A DNA stretch of 64,000 bases, from NCBI GenBank assembly GCA_024703915.1, contig CP087969.1, forward strand, positions 2,108,001-2,172,000. Reading direction: 5' to 3'. Under the pieces are notes generated by a model. That model had not been told where the DNA came from. It did no database searches and saw only the letters and a program-made list of their open reading frames with translations. The DNA is from Massilia sp. H-1 (GTDB taxonomy: Bacteria; Pseudomonadota; Gammaproteobacteria; Burkholderiales; Burkholderiaceae_D). Every line of letters starts with the position of its first letter. Positions within the stretch are counted from its first letter, which is position 1. A program made the translations under genes and the position numbers. Positions 32,031 through 43,002 of the stretch are shown piece after piece.

Positions 32031-32575
32031 ATGCTTTCGATTACCACCATAGCCTTACTGCTGCTCGGTCCTGTCCTGGTCTGGCGGATTTATTCGCGCA
32101 TCAAGGCGCAGATGGCGCGCCAGCGCTCCATCATGCAGCGCCATTACACCGGGCTCGGCGTATTCACGGCGATGGCACTGGTGCTTAAGCTTCGCAGCTG
32201 ATGGGCGAAGCGGCGCTGCTGGGATGGCTGATGCTGGGCGTGGCTAGCAGGGGATTGCCTACGGTGTGTGGGGACTGAAGCTCACCCGCTTCGAGACCCT
32301 GCGCGAGGGATACTACTTCACGCCGAACCCGCGTCTGGGGCTGGTCATCGCGATGCTGTTCGTCGCTTGCCTGATGTATATCGGCTTCGAGATCTATGCC
32401 AATCAGGGCAGCGGCAATCCGACCCCGAAGGTGACGGATTATCCATTCAGCCTGCCCAGCCTGGGGCTGGTGGTTAACTACTTTGCGACCTATTCGGCCG
32501 GGCTGCTGGAAGTGGCGCTTCCAGGCTGCGCAAGGAACTCAACGAAGCCTGGAAGCGCTGCGCGGCCGGTTCAGG
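32031..32575 (+). CDS. Integral membrane protein, CcdC-like or hypothetical
   Basis: About 180 residues. MLSITTIALLLLGPVLVWRI, YSRIKAQMARQRSIMQRHYT, LGVFTAMALVL, then MGEAALLGWLMLGV, GIAYGVWGLKLTRFETLREG, YYFTPNPRLGLVIAMLFVAC and a last span near SLGLVVNYFATYSAGLL. Four membrane spans are likely. Breaks at 32187 (GCTTAAGC) and 32245. The true stop is not visible: after LRKELNEAWKR the frame runs into the convergent mksB end, so the end coordinate is an estimate. The charge pattern recalls CcdC-type membrane proteins, but this is only a resemblance. Confidence 0.55.
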
Positions 32576-35406
32576 CTGCGGTTTTTTCCGGCGTGGTCCG
32601 GCGCTGCAGCACGAAGATCGGCTGCGCCCACGTCATTTCCTTCTTCTTCTTGCTGGTGATGAGCGTGAGCTCCGACGGATCGTAGACGTCCGTGTTGTGC
32701 GTCAGCGGCGTGGTCATCAGATACTGCGCCTCGGTGTTCTTGAGGAACTCGCCGACCAGCTGGATATTGCGAATATCGAGGTGGGCAAACGGTTCGTCGA
32801 TGAACACGAAGCCGCCCGAGCCATCTTCCGACTTGAGCAAACCGATCAGCAGCACCAGCGACTTCATGACCTGCTGGCCGCCTGACGCTTCGCCGTCGTT
32901 CATCCCGATCTGGTCCTTGCCGTCGAACTTGAAGCGCACGTGCAGGCTTAGGCCTGGGCCAGCTGCACGTCGTCGTTCTCGAGCCGCACCGGATCGGCAT
33001 TGACTTCAATGCCCGCCAGCTCGCCCAGTTCCTTGATGTTCTTGCTGTAGGTCTTGACCGTGTAGCGCAGGCGCTCGATGTAGGCGCCGCGCGCATTGCC
33101 GGTCGCTTCGATCGCCCGGTTGTTCTGGTAGCGGCGCTCGTCGGTCTCGGTCTGGCGGCCGTGCAGCTGCTCGTTCAGACGGTGGTACTGGTCGATCACG
33201 GTCGCATCGAGCTCCCAGTCGTCGCGCGCCAGGCTGTGCTGCAGCGACGAGACGCGCAGATCCACCTGGTGCGAGTTCTGGTGTTCGGCCACCAGCGAGG
33301 CGCGGCGCGCGGGACGGCGCCAGCCTTGCGGCAGGTGGCGCCAGGCGCGGCGCAGCTCGGCCAGGTTTTTTGCGTGTTCGGCGCGCTGTTCGATCTGGCG
33401 CTTGTGGCCCAGGCGCAGGCCTGCCTCGGCCTCCGACAAGGCCAGGCGTGCGTTCTGCCAGGTGGTGTCGGCGCGGGTGCGGGCCACGGTCGCGGCCTTG
33501 GTCAGGCCTTGCAATTCACCCAGGCGCGAGCCGACTTCCATGCGCTCGGCCTTGAGCGGCGCGGTATTGCGGGTCGCTTCTTCGAATTCGGCGTGGCGCG
33601 CGGCCAGTTCCTTGGCGGCGTCGACCCCGGCGATGCGGCCCTTGAGCGCGCCCACTTCGGCGGCCAGCTTGCTGATCGTCAGCGTGAGCGCGTCTTCCTG
33701 CGCTTCGAGTGCTTAAGCAGCGATTTTTGCAGCGCTTCGAGGCGCTGGGTGCGGCCTAGCCTGGCCGAAGCGGTAGCGCGATGCTTCCACAAACAGCGAG
33801 CGGCCGCCGCGCCGTTCGCGGTGATAGGCGTCCGGCGTGATCCATTCGGCGTCCTTGGACAGCTTGAAGCCCGCTTCCACCGAATCGACGCGGTCGATCC
33901 GCGAGAGCTGGTCGATCAGCCAGGACGGCGCGGGCGCCGAGAAGCGCACCACCGACAGCAGGCTGCCGTCCTTGGATAGGGGCGCGTCGACGCATTCAGG
34001 CACGATGAAGTGGCGATAGCGTTCCTGCTCCGCCAGGCGGTAGGCCGCCGCCGCATCCTTGGCGCGTTCCAGCAGCACGACCGAGGCGTACCCGCCGAGG
34101 ATACCTTCGACCGCACCTTGCCATTTGGCGTCCGTGACTTCGACGATATCGGACAGCATGGCGTGCGGGATGCTTAAGCGTCGCGCAGCGCACGGCGCAT
34201 GCCGCGCACCGCTTCCGGTTCCGGCATCGCGCTCTTGCCCTGCAGGGCGGAGATGGTCGACTGTTCACCCGCGATGCGGTTCGACAGCGTGTCGCGCGCC
34301 TGCTTCTGGCGCGTCAGTTCGTCTTCCTTGGCGTCCAGCTGGGCCGCCACTTCGGCGATGTCGGCGCCCGAATCGGCCGCCAGCTTTTGCAGGCGTTCCT
34401 TTTGTTCGAGCAGGCTGTCGAGCGGCTTGAGCTTGGCATTGACCTGCGACAGGCGGCTCGCCAGCGCGGTCCCTTCCTGTTCCAGCAGCGTTTCCTGCTG
34501 CTGCGCTCGGTCAGCGCCTTGGCCTGGGCCGCCAGCGCATTGCGTTTTTCGATCAGCTGCGAATCGGCCTGCGCCATCGGCTTGCGCTGTTCGCGCAGGT
34601 TGCGGCTGACGGCACCGGCCTTCTCGCGCGCTTCGTGGTATTCGAGGCTAGGCAGTACTTCTTCGAGCAGGTTGCGGCGTTCCTTGTGCAGGTCTTCCCA
34701 CTGGTGGTAGTTGGCCACGCGCAGGCGCAGCCCTTCCAGGTTCGTGCGCGAGGCTTCCAGCTCGGTTTCGAAGCGCTTCCAGTTCCGTTTCGGTGTCGCG
34801 CTGGTGGCGCTTGGCTTCGTCGTAGGCATCCAGCACTTCCTTGTCGCCGAAGACCTGGAACACCAGGTCGAGCAGCTGGCGCGGCGCGTATTCGCACAGC
34901 TTGTCGGTTTCGCCCTGCTCGAGCGCCAGCACTTTCGCCATCATCACGAACAGGCCGAAGCGTTGGCGAGGCGCTTGCGGTAGTTTTCCACACCCAGCCA
35001 GTCGGACGCTTCGGTCACTTCCTCGATCTGGATATTCCCGGGCCGCATCAGGTACTGGCGCTTCCAGTCGCCGCCGTTTTTCTGGATCTGGCAGAACAGC
35101 GTGACTTCGTCGTCGCTGAAAAAGCCCGAGCTGCGGAACGGCCGGTTTGACAGCTGGCGGCCCACGGTCTTGTTGTCGACCACGGCGCGGATCCACGCGG
35201 TCTGCTGGCCCGAGTGGCGCGCGTAATGCTTGTACGTGCGGCCCATCGAGCAATCGAGGCCGAACAGGGTGCGCAGCGTCCAGCAGCGTGGTCTTGCCGG
35301 AGCCGTTCTGCCCCGCGATGGTGATGATCTTGGCGTCCAGCGGGATATTCTTGATCCGCTGCCAGTAATCCCAATGGACCAGTTCTAGCGATTTGATGTG
35401 GAACAT
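32571..35406 (-). CDS. mksB: MksB-like SMC ATPase of a bacterial condensin
   Basis: About 945 residues, short for an SMC and close to MksB. N-terminal Walker A in ITIAGQNGSGKTTLLDA after MFHIKSLELVHWDYWQRIKN. Two long coiled-coil arms (LEASRTNLEGLRLRVANYHQ, RNLLEEVLPSLEYHEAREKA; ATVARTRADTTWQNARLALS) flank a hinge-like part (LSDIVEVTDAKWQGAVEGIL, GGYASVVLLERAKDAAAAYR, RYRHFIVPECVD). The C-terminal head has the signature GEASGGQQVMKS and Walker B/D-loop GGFVFIDEPFAHLDIRN. Breaks at 32945, 33714 (CTTAAGCA for CTGGCA), 33757, 34173, 34500, 34648, 34780, 34965 and 35275. Third gene of the operon after mksF and mksE. Such complexes bind and loop DNA in chromosome folding or plasmid defence. Confidence 0.85.
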
Positions 35407-35414
35407 GGCGAGCC

Positions 35415-36092
35415 TCAGGTTGGGGTGTCTGCCGCATCGTCGGCCACTGGCTCGACTGCGATGGCTGCGGGAGCGCGCTTGAAGACATCGGCCAGCGCGC
35501 CGTTGATGATGCGTTCCTTGAGTACGTCGGTATCCATCAGCAGGTCCAGCAGCGGACCTTCCAGGATCACGTCGCCGCGGCGCTCGATGAAGCCCATGCG
35601 CGAGAGCGCACCCAGGTTCATGTCCATGCGCGTTTTTTTACCGAGCTTGTCGCCGAAGTCCGACAGCAGGGCCGTGTACGAAATGCCGATCGAGGTGTCT
35701 TCCGCGCGCGGCATCGGCTTGTCCTTGTCGAACATGTCGTCCTGGTCGTCGTCGGCGTTCTGGTGCGTTTCCTGGCGTTCGCGCTTGGGCAGAATGATCT
35801 GCGCCCACAGCACCACCAGCAGCGCCACGCCATCGCGCGTGAGGCCGAAATTATTGTTCTGCCAGATGTCCTTGGCGCCGAAAATCTTCGGTTCCACGGC
35901 GCGGTGCAGCGCCAGCGTTACGTGATCTGCATAGACATTGTCGATCAGTTTCAGGCCGGACTCGAGCAATCGCTTGTCCACCTCGGCGCGGAAGATCTCG
36001 TCCGACAGCACGCGCTTGATCATCTTGTCGTCGCGCCGCAGCGTCTGGTGCGTGAGCAGGCGCGCAATCAGGATTTGGGAGTCGTCATTCAT
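35415..36092 (-). CDS. mksE: MksE-like condensin subunit (KITE protein)
   Basis: About 225 residues, unbroken. Starts MNDDSQILIARLLTHQTLRR (ATG at 36092, overlapping the mksF stop by 8 bases). Winged-helix parts: DDKMIKRVLSDEIFRAEVDK, DGVALLVVLWAQIILPKRER, and KTRMDMNLGALSRMGFIERR followed by GDVILEGPLLDLLMDTDVLK. An acidic loop (HQNADDDQDDMFDKDKP) separates them. Size, winged-helix pattern and position between a kleisin-like gene and an SMC gene identify it as the KITE subunit. The C-terminal tail (VADDAADTPT) is low complexity. Confidence 0.82.
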   Translation of the reverse strand: MNDDSQILIARLLTHQTLRRDDKMIKRVLSDEIFRAEVDKRLLESGLKLIDNVYADHVTLALHRAVEPKIFGAKDIWQNNNFGLTRDGVALLVVLWAQIILPKRERQETHQNADDDQDDMFDKDKPMPRAEDTSIGISYTALLSDFGDKLGKKTRMDMNLGALSRMGFIERRGDVILEGPLLDLLMDTDVLKERIINGALADVFKRAPAAIAVEPVADDAADTPT

Positions 36093-37466
36093 CAAGCGGT
36101 CCGCTTTCCAGGTTCAGATCAAGATCAAGTGTGAGGGTGGCAATCGACATGGCCGCCACGTGCGGGTCCTTCAGGCTGACCATGTCATCGGTCGGCGTGA
36201 AGGTGATCGGCAGGCGCGCCAGCTGGGCGGTGGCGCCCTGCAGGCTCGCTTCGGCGGCGTCGCCCAGCAGCGGCAGCATCGAGGCGCGGTAGGAGGCGAC
36301 CGCGAAACTGGCTTAAGCAGCAGCGAATCCTGGATCGGCACCGTCTTCGGTCCCTCTTCCTGGAAGCTGGGGAAGTTGCCGAGGTTGGCGAAATCGGCCA
36401 GGCGCGCCAGCCAGTCGTCCAGTTCGGCCTGCATCGGCGGCGCGTCGTTGACCGTCAGCGGCGCGTCCTGCCCTTCCGGCAGGCCTAGCCTGGGCCAGCA
36501 CCGCGTGGCGCCTCGACCAGCAGCTCGGTTTCGGCCACGTCGATCATTTCGGCCGGGGTGATAAACATCGGCATCACGGGGCGGTCGATGGCGCCTTGCG
36601 CCAGCGAAGCCAGATCGTCGTGCGCCAGCAGCCAGCGCTTGACGTCCGTGGTCGACAGGCCGGACTGGCCCAGATGCACGCGCTGGCGTTCGATCTGATT
36701 GAGCGCGCGAGAACATGCCCTGCATGTTGAGCAGCGCGCTCTGGGCCCGGCCGATCGCCTGGGCCGCCTTGTGGGTGGCCGAATCGGCCTTCTCGTCGCT
36801 GGTGATGGCGCGCAGGATCTGCGAACCCTTTTCGACCCAGTCGCAGGCCATGTGCCACTTGGCCTGCGAGGTGCGCAGCCGGAATTCGGAACCGGACGCG
36901 ATCGCGTCGTGGAATTCCTCGGTCAGGTCGACCAGGCGGCCCAGCAGGTGCTTGAGCTGTTCGACGGTGACGCCGCCGACCGCCTGGGCGCTTAGGCCAC
37001 CTGCGACAGCAGGAAGCCCATCTCGGCTTCGTCGTCGGCCGCGCCCATCGACAGCAGCGTGTCGAGCGCGGACAGGACATTGCGCGCCATCGGCGTGACG
37101 CGATAGACGGCGGACTGGGCATCCCAGGCCAGCAAGCCGTGCGAGCGCAGGCGCATCAGCACGGTTTCGAGCGATTCGGGGATCAGGTAGGACAGCTTGC
37201 TGTTGATGTCGGCGCGAGAAGGCCGAGGTGCTGGTGTCGGCCGCCAGCTCGCGCAGCACCAGCAGGCGAATCAGGACGCCATCGGAACCGCCATGGAACA
37301 GGGCCGTAAACGCTTGCAGCGTGGGCTGGGCGCGCTTGAGGTGAAATACCTGCTCGATCTCGTCGGCCGAGATACCGGCGTGAAAATGCGACTGCAGCGA
37401 ATCGTGATCGTCCTGCCCTGGGGTCAGTGTTTCTGCAGCCAAAACTGCACCTGCCATTATTTCCAT
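36085..37466 (-). CDS. mksF: MksF-like kleisin subunit
   Basis: About 460 residues. N-terminal winged helix: ISADEIEQVFHLKRAQPTLQ, LIRLLVLRELAADTSTSAFS, SKLSYLIPESLETVLMRLRS with LLAWDAQSAVYRVTPMARNV. Helical middle: LLGRLVDLTEEFHDAIASGS, LRTSQAKWHMACDWVEKGSQ, QSALLNMQGMFSRALNQIER, LSTTDVKRWLLAHDDLASLA. The C-terminal small domain ends in LDLDLNLESGPLDE. Kleisins bridge the two SMC heads. Breaks at 36313 (GCTTAAGC for GCCAGC), 36484, 36706, 36993 (GCCTAAGC for GCCGGC) and 37213. The start at 37466 (MEIMAGAVLA) may be a few codons early. An extended -10 promoter lies 44 bases upstream. Confidence 0.78.
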
Positions 37467-37509
37467 TGTTGTAATTCCGGGCCTGACTGTTCTCTTTCGC
37501 GGGGGCGCC

Positions 37510-37518
37510 AGTATACCA
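37510..37518 (-). promoter_or_regulatory. Extended -10 promoter of the mks operon
   Basis: On the minus strand TGGTATACT gives a TATACT -10 with the TGn extension; the -35 region (around TGCTGC) is poor. It lies 44 bases upstream of the mksF start, in the gap after the DUF3108 gene. Confidence 0.4.
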
Positions 37519-37576
37519 GTTCAGTCCAGCCCGGCAGCAGAAAAAGGGGTAAAACAATGGCAATAATGCAAGTAAA

Positions 37577-38327
37577 TCACTTCCTGGCCAGCTTCTCCAG
37601 CGTCTGTTCCACGTACTCGCCCGGATCGTCCGAAAAACGCAGCTTGACCGGGTACCACTCGAGCGACGGCGCCAGCCACAGATCGATGTGCTGCTCGCGC
37701 AGAATCGGGCGGCGGCACCTTGACCAGATGCACCGCCTGCAGCGTCCCCAGCCCGGTCTTGATGGTCTCGCGCTTGATTACCTTGAACACCCACTGCTCG
37801 GCGTCAGTCGCCACTTACCACGAAGAACTTCCATTCCGAACCGGCCACGAATTTTTCCGGCGCCGCGCGCCACCGAGGCCAGCTGGAACTGCACGCTGCT
37901 GCGGTCCTGCTCCCCGCCCGCCAGCGCGTAGGCCTGCTCGCCGTCGCTGAAGTTCATGGCCTTGACCGCGCGGTCGAAGGTGACGGTAGTGGGCGGTTTG
38001 CGAAAGCGCTTTTCATTGAACTGGACCGGCGCCAGGCCGTATTCGTCGAGCATGCCTTCGCTGCGCGTTTCGAGGATCTTGCCCAGCAACTGGGCGCGCG
38101 ATGTTGCTGATGCTGTAGCCAAGCGCTGTCGGCGCGCCAGTCCAGCAAGGCTTCGCCGGACAAGGTGATGCCACGCTGGCGCGCTTCGATCTTGTAGGTC
38201 AGTTCGGCCGGGGGCGGCACGTCGACCGCGCGCTTGACGGCCGGGTGGTCGGCCGCCAGCGCGCTTGGCTGCCCAGCACCAGCATCAGCGCTCCCGCCGT
38301 CATGAATTTGAAACTCGCTGCGACCAT
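37577..38327 (-). CDS. DUF3108 domain protein (second of a tandem pair)
   Basis: About 250 residues. Signal peptide (KFMTAGALMLVLGSQALAAD region), then ELTYKIEARQRGITLSGEAL, ETRSEGMLDEYGLAPVQFNE, PTTVTFDRAVKAMNFSDGEQ, EQWVFKVIKRETIKTGLGTL, and the typical end LWLAPSLEWYPVKLRF-like with VEQTLEKLARK. These are DUF3108 hallmarks (the W-x-A-P-x-x-x-W-Y-P motif). Function is unknown; an exported or envelope role is likely. Breaks near 38270, 38105, 37860, 37815 and 37710. Separated from the preceding DUF3108 gene by one base. Confidence 0.8.
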
Positions 38328-38328
38328 A

Positions 38329-39408
38329 TCAGTTCCCTGCTTCCTTGAGGACGATCCGGCGGACCGTCTGTGTTGTGACCGCGCCGGTCGATTCGGTGCT
38401 GCGCACCTGGACCGGATACCAGTCGTGCGCGGGCGCCAGCCAGACATCGAGGCGCGAATTATAGGACCCCGGCAGCGGCGCGCGTCAGGTGCCAGGTCGC
38501 CATTTTACCGAGCGGCGTATCGATCTCCTCCTCGCCCGCCAGCGTGAAGCGGTAAGGCGTGGCGTCGCGCGCGTCGCCGACCACCATCTCGATGCTTAGG
38601 CCGCCAGCTGGTTAGGATCGGCGCGCGGATGCTTAGGCCAGCTGCATCGCGAAGGTCGCCTTGTCCTGCGCCCCTGGCGGCATCGGGAAACTGGCTTCCG
38701 ACGCGGAAAACGTGATGCGGCCCTGCTGCGGGTCGAAGTGGGTGGCCGTTTGGGCCCGGCTGCGGCGCTTTTCCTGCATGCTGCGCGGGACGATGCTTAG
38801 CCTCGCCCAGCGTTCCCTCGCTCGACAGTTCAACCAGGTTGATCGTCACCAGCAGCGTTACGCTGGCCACCACCGACATGCGGTAGGCGGCGCCGTCGTG
38901 CCGCCATTCCATCAGCGACTGGCCCGACCACTGCACGCCCTTGGCATCGGTGCGCGTGACGTCCATCGCCAGACTGGCCGAAGGCGGCAGGCTGACCCGG
39001 TAATGCTGCGGCTCCGGTGCCGCCGCCACGGCCCAGCGCGGCGGCTTCGGGCGGCGCGCGCCGGCTTCAGGCGGCGCGGACACCGGCGCGACCGATTGTA
39101 CTTGCTGTTCGGCCGCCACAGCGCCCGTTTCAGCCGGGGCTGGCGGAGCTACCGGTTCAGCAGGGGCGGACGCCTACCCCCCCGGCCTGGCCGCGGCGGG
39201 CGGCGGCGCGGGGACAGGCGCCGGGGCTTAGCACGGGCGTGGCAATCAGTTCGGCCACGATCGGCGCTTCGGCTGGCTGGCTGGCGTAGGACTGCGGAGC
39301 GCCGATCCTGGCGCCCAGCCAGCCCAGCACGGCATAGTGCAACGCTACCGTCGCCACGCAGAGCGCCAGTATGCGGCGCGGTCGGAAAAAGTGGAAAGCG
39401 GTCGTCAT
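38329..39408 (-). CDS. DUF3108 domain protein (first of a tandem pair), membrane-anchored
   Basis: About 360 residues. An N-terminal membrane anchor (ILALCVATVALHYAVLGWLG) is followed by a Pro/Ala-rich linker, then the DUF3108 domain: QHYRVSLPPSASLAMDVTRT, DAKGVQWSGQSLMEWRHDGA, VNLVELSSEGTLGE-like, QQGRITFSASEASFPMPPGA, and the end SRLDVWLAPAHDWYPVQVRS. The TonB-like anchor plus proline linker suggests a periplasm-spanning protein. Breaks at 39228 and 39175, 38800, 38631, 38596 (GCCTAAGC for GCCGGC) and 38475. Confidence 0.82.
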
Positions 39409-39549
39409 CTCGCCAGTTTAACGTGTCGACGCCGGTTTCCGATGACAGACTCATGCGCGCCGCATGAGGCCGGCTGCCAGGCGCACAACAATCTTTGATG
39501 GCCAATTCAATATCTGCTACGCTGAGGTTTCACCCAGACGGAGACCTCC

Positions 39550-40315
39550 ATGCTCAAACCACAAATGCCCAACATTCCCGGTGTCGGCGCCGTGTCCGAT
39601 ACGCTGGACTTCGTCAAGAACCTGTGGGGCAGCATGAGCGTGCCGGGCATCAACCTGCCGTCGATGGCGTCGCCGTCGCTGTCGGTCGATGAACTCGACA
39701 AGAAAATCGCCGATCTCAAAGCCGTCGAATCCTGGCTCAACGTCAACGTGTCGATGCTGCGCGGGACCATCCAGGCGCTCGAGGTGCAGCGCGGCACCAT
39801 CGCCACCCTCAAGTCGATGGGCGCGACCCTGGCCAACGCGGTCAAGCAGCCGGGCGCGAACGAAAAAAACAGTGCTGGCCGCCGCTCCCTACGCGTCGGC
39901 CTTCTTCGCCCAGCCTGCGGCCGAACCGGCTGCCAAGAGCGCGCCCAAGCCGGAACCGGTCGCCGCCATCCTGGCACCCTCGCCCTCGCCCGCAGCGGCG
40001 CTTACGCCAAAGCCCGAAGCGGCGGCCGACACGCCCGCGCTGAGCCCGGCCGCGGCGGCCATGGCCAACCCGGTTGCATGGTGGAACATGCTGCAGGACC
40101 AGTTCAAGCAGGCGGTCACCACGGCCATGTCGTCCGAAGCCGCCGCCAAGCTTTCCGCGGCCTCAGGCCTAAGCCAGGTGGAAAAATTCGGCAATGCCAT
40201 CGCCAAGAACGCCCCCAAGCCGGTGACCAAGGCCGCCGCAGCCAAGCTTGGCCGCAGCCAAGCCAGCCGCAAGAAAAGCGGCGGCCAAGCCCAGGGCGGC
40301 AAAAAGGTCAGCTGA
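39550..40315 (+). CDS. phaM: PhaM-like polyhydroxyalkanoate granule regulatory protein
   Basis: About 254 residues. The N-terminal half is the conserved PhaM part: NIPGVGAVSDTLDFVKNLWG, SMSVPGINLPSMASPSLSVD, ELDKKIADLKAVESWLNVNV and MLRGTIQALEVQRGTIATLK. A Pro/Ala linker leads to NPVAWWNMLQDQFKQAVTTA and a basic Lys/Ala tail (KAAAAKLGRSQASRKKSGG), which fits DNA binding. In Ralstonia PhaM activates PHA synthase and ties granules to the nucleoid. One break near 39867, in an A-run. Plus strand, divergent from the DUF3108 pair. Confidence 0.88.
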
Positions 40316-40321
40316 ACGGGG

Positions 40322-40537
40322 TCACGCCAGGCGCTGGATGCGGATGGCGTCGATCAGGCCGTCGGCCTGTCGCTTAACGGTGGAAATATGGATCAACCCA
40401 TCCTCGGCCATCTGGCGGACTTGATCGTGAACGGCCTGGAATGAAGGCAAGGTGTCGCCTTTGGCGGCCACCGGCTTGATCCAGGCACTGTTACCAACTC
40501 TCATCTTCTCGTAGACTTCCTTTGCGATGTCGCGCAT
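40322..40537 (-). CDS. Small hypothetical protein
   Basis: 71 residues, unbroken: MRDIAKEVYEKMRVGNSAWI, KPVAAKGDTLPSFQAVHDQV, RQMAEDGLIHISTVKRQADG, LIDAIRIQRLA. No signal or membrane span. The helix-turn-strand run (AVHDQVRQMAEDGLIHI) recalls a winged-helix half, but I cannot name a family. Convergent with phaM, 6 bases from its stop. Confidence 0.6.
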   Translation of the reverse strand: MRDIAKEVYEKMRVGNSAWIKPVAAKGDTLPSFQAVHDQVRQMAEDGLIHISTVKRQADGLIDAIRIQRLA

Positions 40538-40624
40538 GCACGTCCCTTTCCCGATGACGCGGGCTGCCCCGCCAGAATCTCAGTTTATCACCAGCAAGCG
40601 CCGAGACAAGTCCCGCATGCGGTC

Positions 40625-42297
40625 TCAGGCAGCCTTATCCTGTTCTGCAGCAAGCGCACCGACTTTTGGGCACAATGCGGCCAGCTGTTCCATCAGCTGG
40701 GCAAAGCGTTGCTGGCCCGGCTGGATCTTGTCGACATGCAGCAACACCTCGGTCGCTTCAGCGCGACAAGGCTTCGTCATAGCCTAGTTGTTGCAAATGA
40801 GAAATTAGAATCTGGGCGCAGTTGAACAGGATGCGCAAATTGTTCGGCAATTCGCGGCGCCTTCGCGCATCCATTCCACCGCTTCCGGCAATTTGCCGGT
40901 TTTCCACAACAGCACACCCTGGTTCATCAGGTCGGACGCTTCCTTTTTCGACGACTTGATCAGGGCGAAGCCCTCGTCGCTCATGCGCGCCTTGTCGAAC
41001 ACCCTCTGGACTTCGTCGAGCAGCACCGTGTTGTCGTGGTTGTTGCGGATCACGTAGCACAGCAGGTCGACCGGCGAGTCCTTGACCCCGACCGCAAACA
41101 GCAGCGACGCCATTTCCATGCAGGTCGGAATATCGGGCCGCTCGGTCTGCGCCTTGAGCATTTCCTCGAGCTCGTCATCCGGCCTTGCGCGCGCGCCGGT
41201 AGTCGCCGCTCTCGTGGTAGACCATGCCTTCGGTGATCTTGGCGCGCAGGGCGATCTGGTCGCTGCCGAACTCGCGCTGCGCGGCCACCAGCAGCGCCAT
41301 CGCTTCCTTGGTATCGTTTTTCAGCCCGCACACGCGCCAGTCCCAGATAGGGATCGGCACTTTTCATGACCGAATACTCGCCGATCGCGATGCACTTGCG
41401 GAAGGCCTTTTCGGCCATGCCCACGTGGCCCAGCTTGAGCGAGACGGTACCGAGCTCACGCTGGCGGGTGACCGAATTGGGCGACATCTTCGAGGCCCGT
41501 TCGAGGATATTGCAGGCTTCCTCGGCCTGGCCCAGGGCGGCATAGGCCTTGGCCAGATTGTCGTAGGCGTCCATGTAGTAGCGGTTTTCCGCGATCACGG
41601 TCTGGAAGATCTGGCGCGCCTGCTCGAATTCGCCATTGGCCATGCGGATCTTGGCCAGGCCCGTGCGCGCCCACTGGTATTCGCGCTCCTGCAGCACGCG
41701 CTCGTAGGTGTCGCGCGCCTTGCCCGGCTCGCCGCTCTTGAGCAGCAGCGCCGCCTTCATGCGCAGCAGGTCGATCTCGTGCACCTTGTTGACGGCGATC
41801 TGCTCGTCGCACATGCGGGCCGCGCGCAGAAAATCCTTTTCGGCGTAAGCCTGGTCGATCTGCTTGAAGACCTGCTTCTTGTGCCACACCCGGTTCAGGC
41901 GCGTAAGCAGCACGCCCTCGGTGATCGGCTTGATCAGATACGCGTCGGGCTGGTGTTCGGCCGCGCCCATCACCGATTCGATGCTCTTCTCGGCCGAGAC
42001 CATCATCCACACGCAGCTGGGAATGAGCAGGCTGCGCACGCGCGCCTCTTCCAGCACCTGCTGGCCGTTCTTGCCTTCGCCGAGGTTGTAGTCGCACAGG
42101 ACCACGTCGTGGCGGGTGCGCGCCAGCAGCGCCATCGCCTCGCCGCCGCTCGAGGCCTGGTCGATATGGCGGGCGCCCAGGTTGCGCAGCGACTCGCGCA
42201 GCAGCTGGCGGATGCCGATGAAGTCGTCCACCACCAGATAGGATTTGTTGGACCAGTCCACATGCGCCGAAACGCTCGCATTGACGACATCGTTCAT
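40625..42297 (-). CDS. Response regulator with TPR repeats
   Basis: About 557 residues. REC domain with SYLVVDDFIGIRQLLRESLR, phospho-acceptor Asp69 in VVLCDYNLGEGKNG, and KPITEGVLLTRL. Then tetratricopeptide repeats: LRAARMCDEQIAVNKVHEID, LLLKSGEPGKARDTYERVLQ, GLAKIRMANGEFEQARQIFQ, NLAKAYAALGQAEEACNILE, KLGHVGMAEKAFRKCIAIGE. A C-terminal helical part reaches MEQLAALCPKVGALAAEQDK. The architecture is common in Pseudomonas and Burkholderiales regulators that act by protein contact. Breaks near 41350, 41190, 40860 and 40770. Its start overlaps the stop of the kinase gene (ATGA), so the two form one two-component system. Confidence 0.9.
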
Positions 42298-43002
42298 GGC
42301 AGCCTCAGTACGAAGCATCCGCCGCCGTATGCGCCGCCGTTCTCGAGGCGCAGCGTGCCGCCCTGGTCGCGGTGCCGGTGCATCTTGGCCACTTCGCTCG
42401 AAAAATACAGGCCCAGGCCCGTGCTGTTGGTCAGAAAATTGACGCCCGCGCTGGCGCCGTGCATGGCCGACACGCCCGCTTCGAGCATGGCGGCGGGATA
42501 GCCGCTGCCGTTGTCCTCGACCCGGATCTCGAGGCAATCGCCGACCCTGGCAATCGCCAGGCGCACCCGGTCCCTGGTGTAGTGGATGGCGTTGTTGATG
42601 GCGTGCGAGACGACGCCGATGATCAGGTCTTCGTCGAAATGCCAGATCAGCGCGGGATCGAAATCGGTCTCGAGGGCGATGCCCTTGGACTTGAGCAGGA
42701 CCCGTTCGGCCGAAACGATCTGCTCGACCAGGCCGCCGATTTCCGAGCGAGTGGATGTCGAAGGGATAGCCCGGCTTGCCGACCTGCTTGTACAGGGCCA
42801 GCAGCTGGATCAGGTTGTCGTTGAGGCGCTTGGTCTGGTACAGCATGTGGGCCATTTGCGGATAGGCGGTCTCGGTCTGCGGCGAGGCGTCAGCCAGCAG
42901 GGTCTCGAGCGTGCCGCTGAGGACGCTGACCGAATTCTTCATGTCGTGCGCGGTCGACGCAAGAAACAGAAAAAGCTCGTGCGAGCTTGGCGAATCATCC
43001 AT
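42294..43002 (-). CDS. Sensor histidine kinase without sensor domain
   Basis: About 235 residues, short for a kinase. H-box at residues 17-25, STAHDMKNSVSVLSG with His19; a dimerisation helix (QMAHMLYQTKRLNDNLIQLL); then HATPase: IGVVSHAINNAIHYTRDRVR, RVEDNGSGYPAAML, STGLGLYFSSEVAKMH. No transmembrane span and no PAS or GAF, so input must come from another protein. One break near 42750. Overlaps the TPR response regulator start. Start at 43002 gives MDDSPSSHELFLFLASTAHD. Confidence 0.87.

Noticed and set aside
32571..37466. Wadjet-type plasmid defence system
   Set aside because: Subunits A, B and C-like are present but no TOPRIM nuclease gene (JetD) follows; the flanking gene is convergent and encodes a membrane protein.
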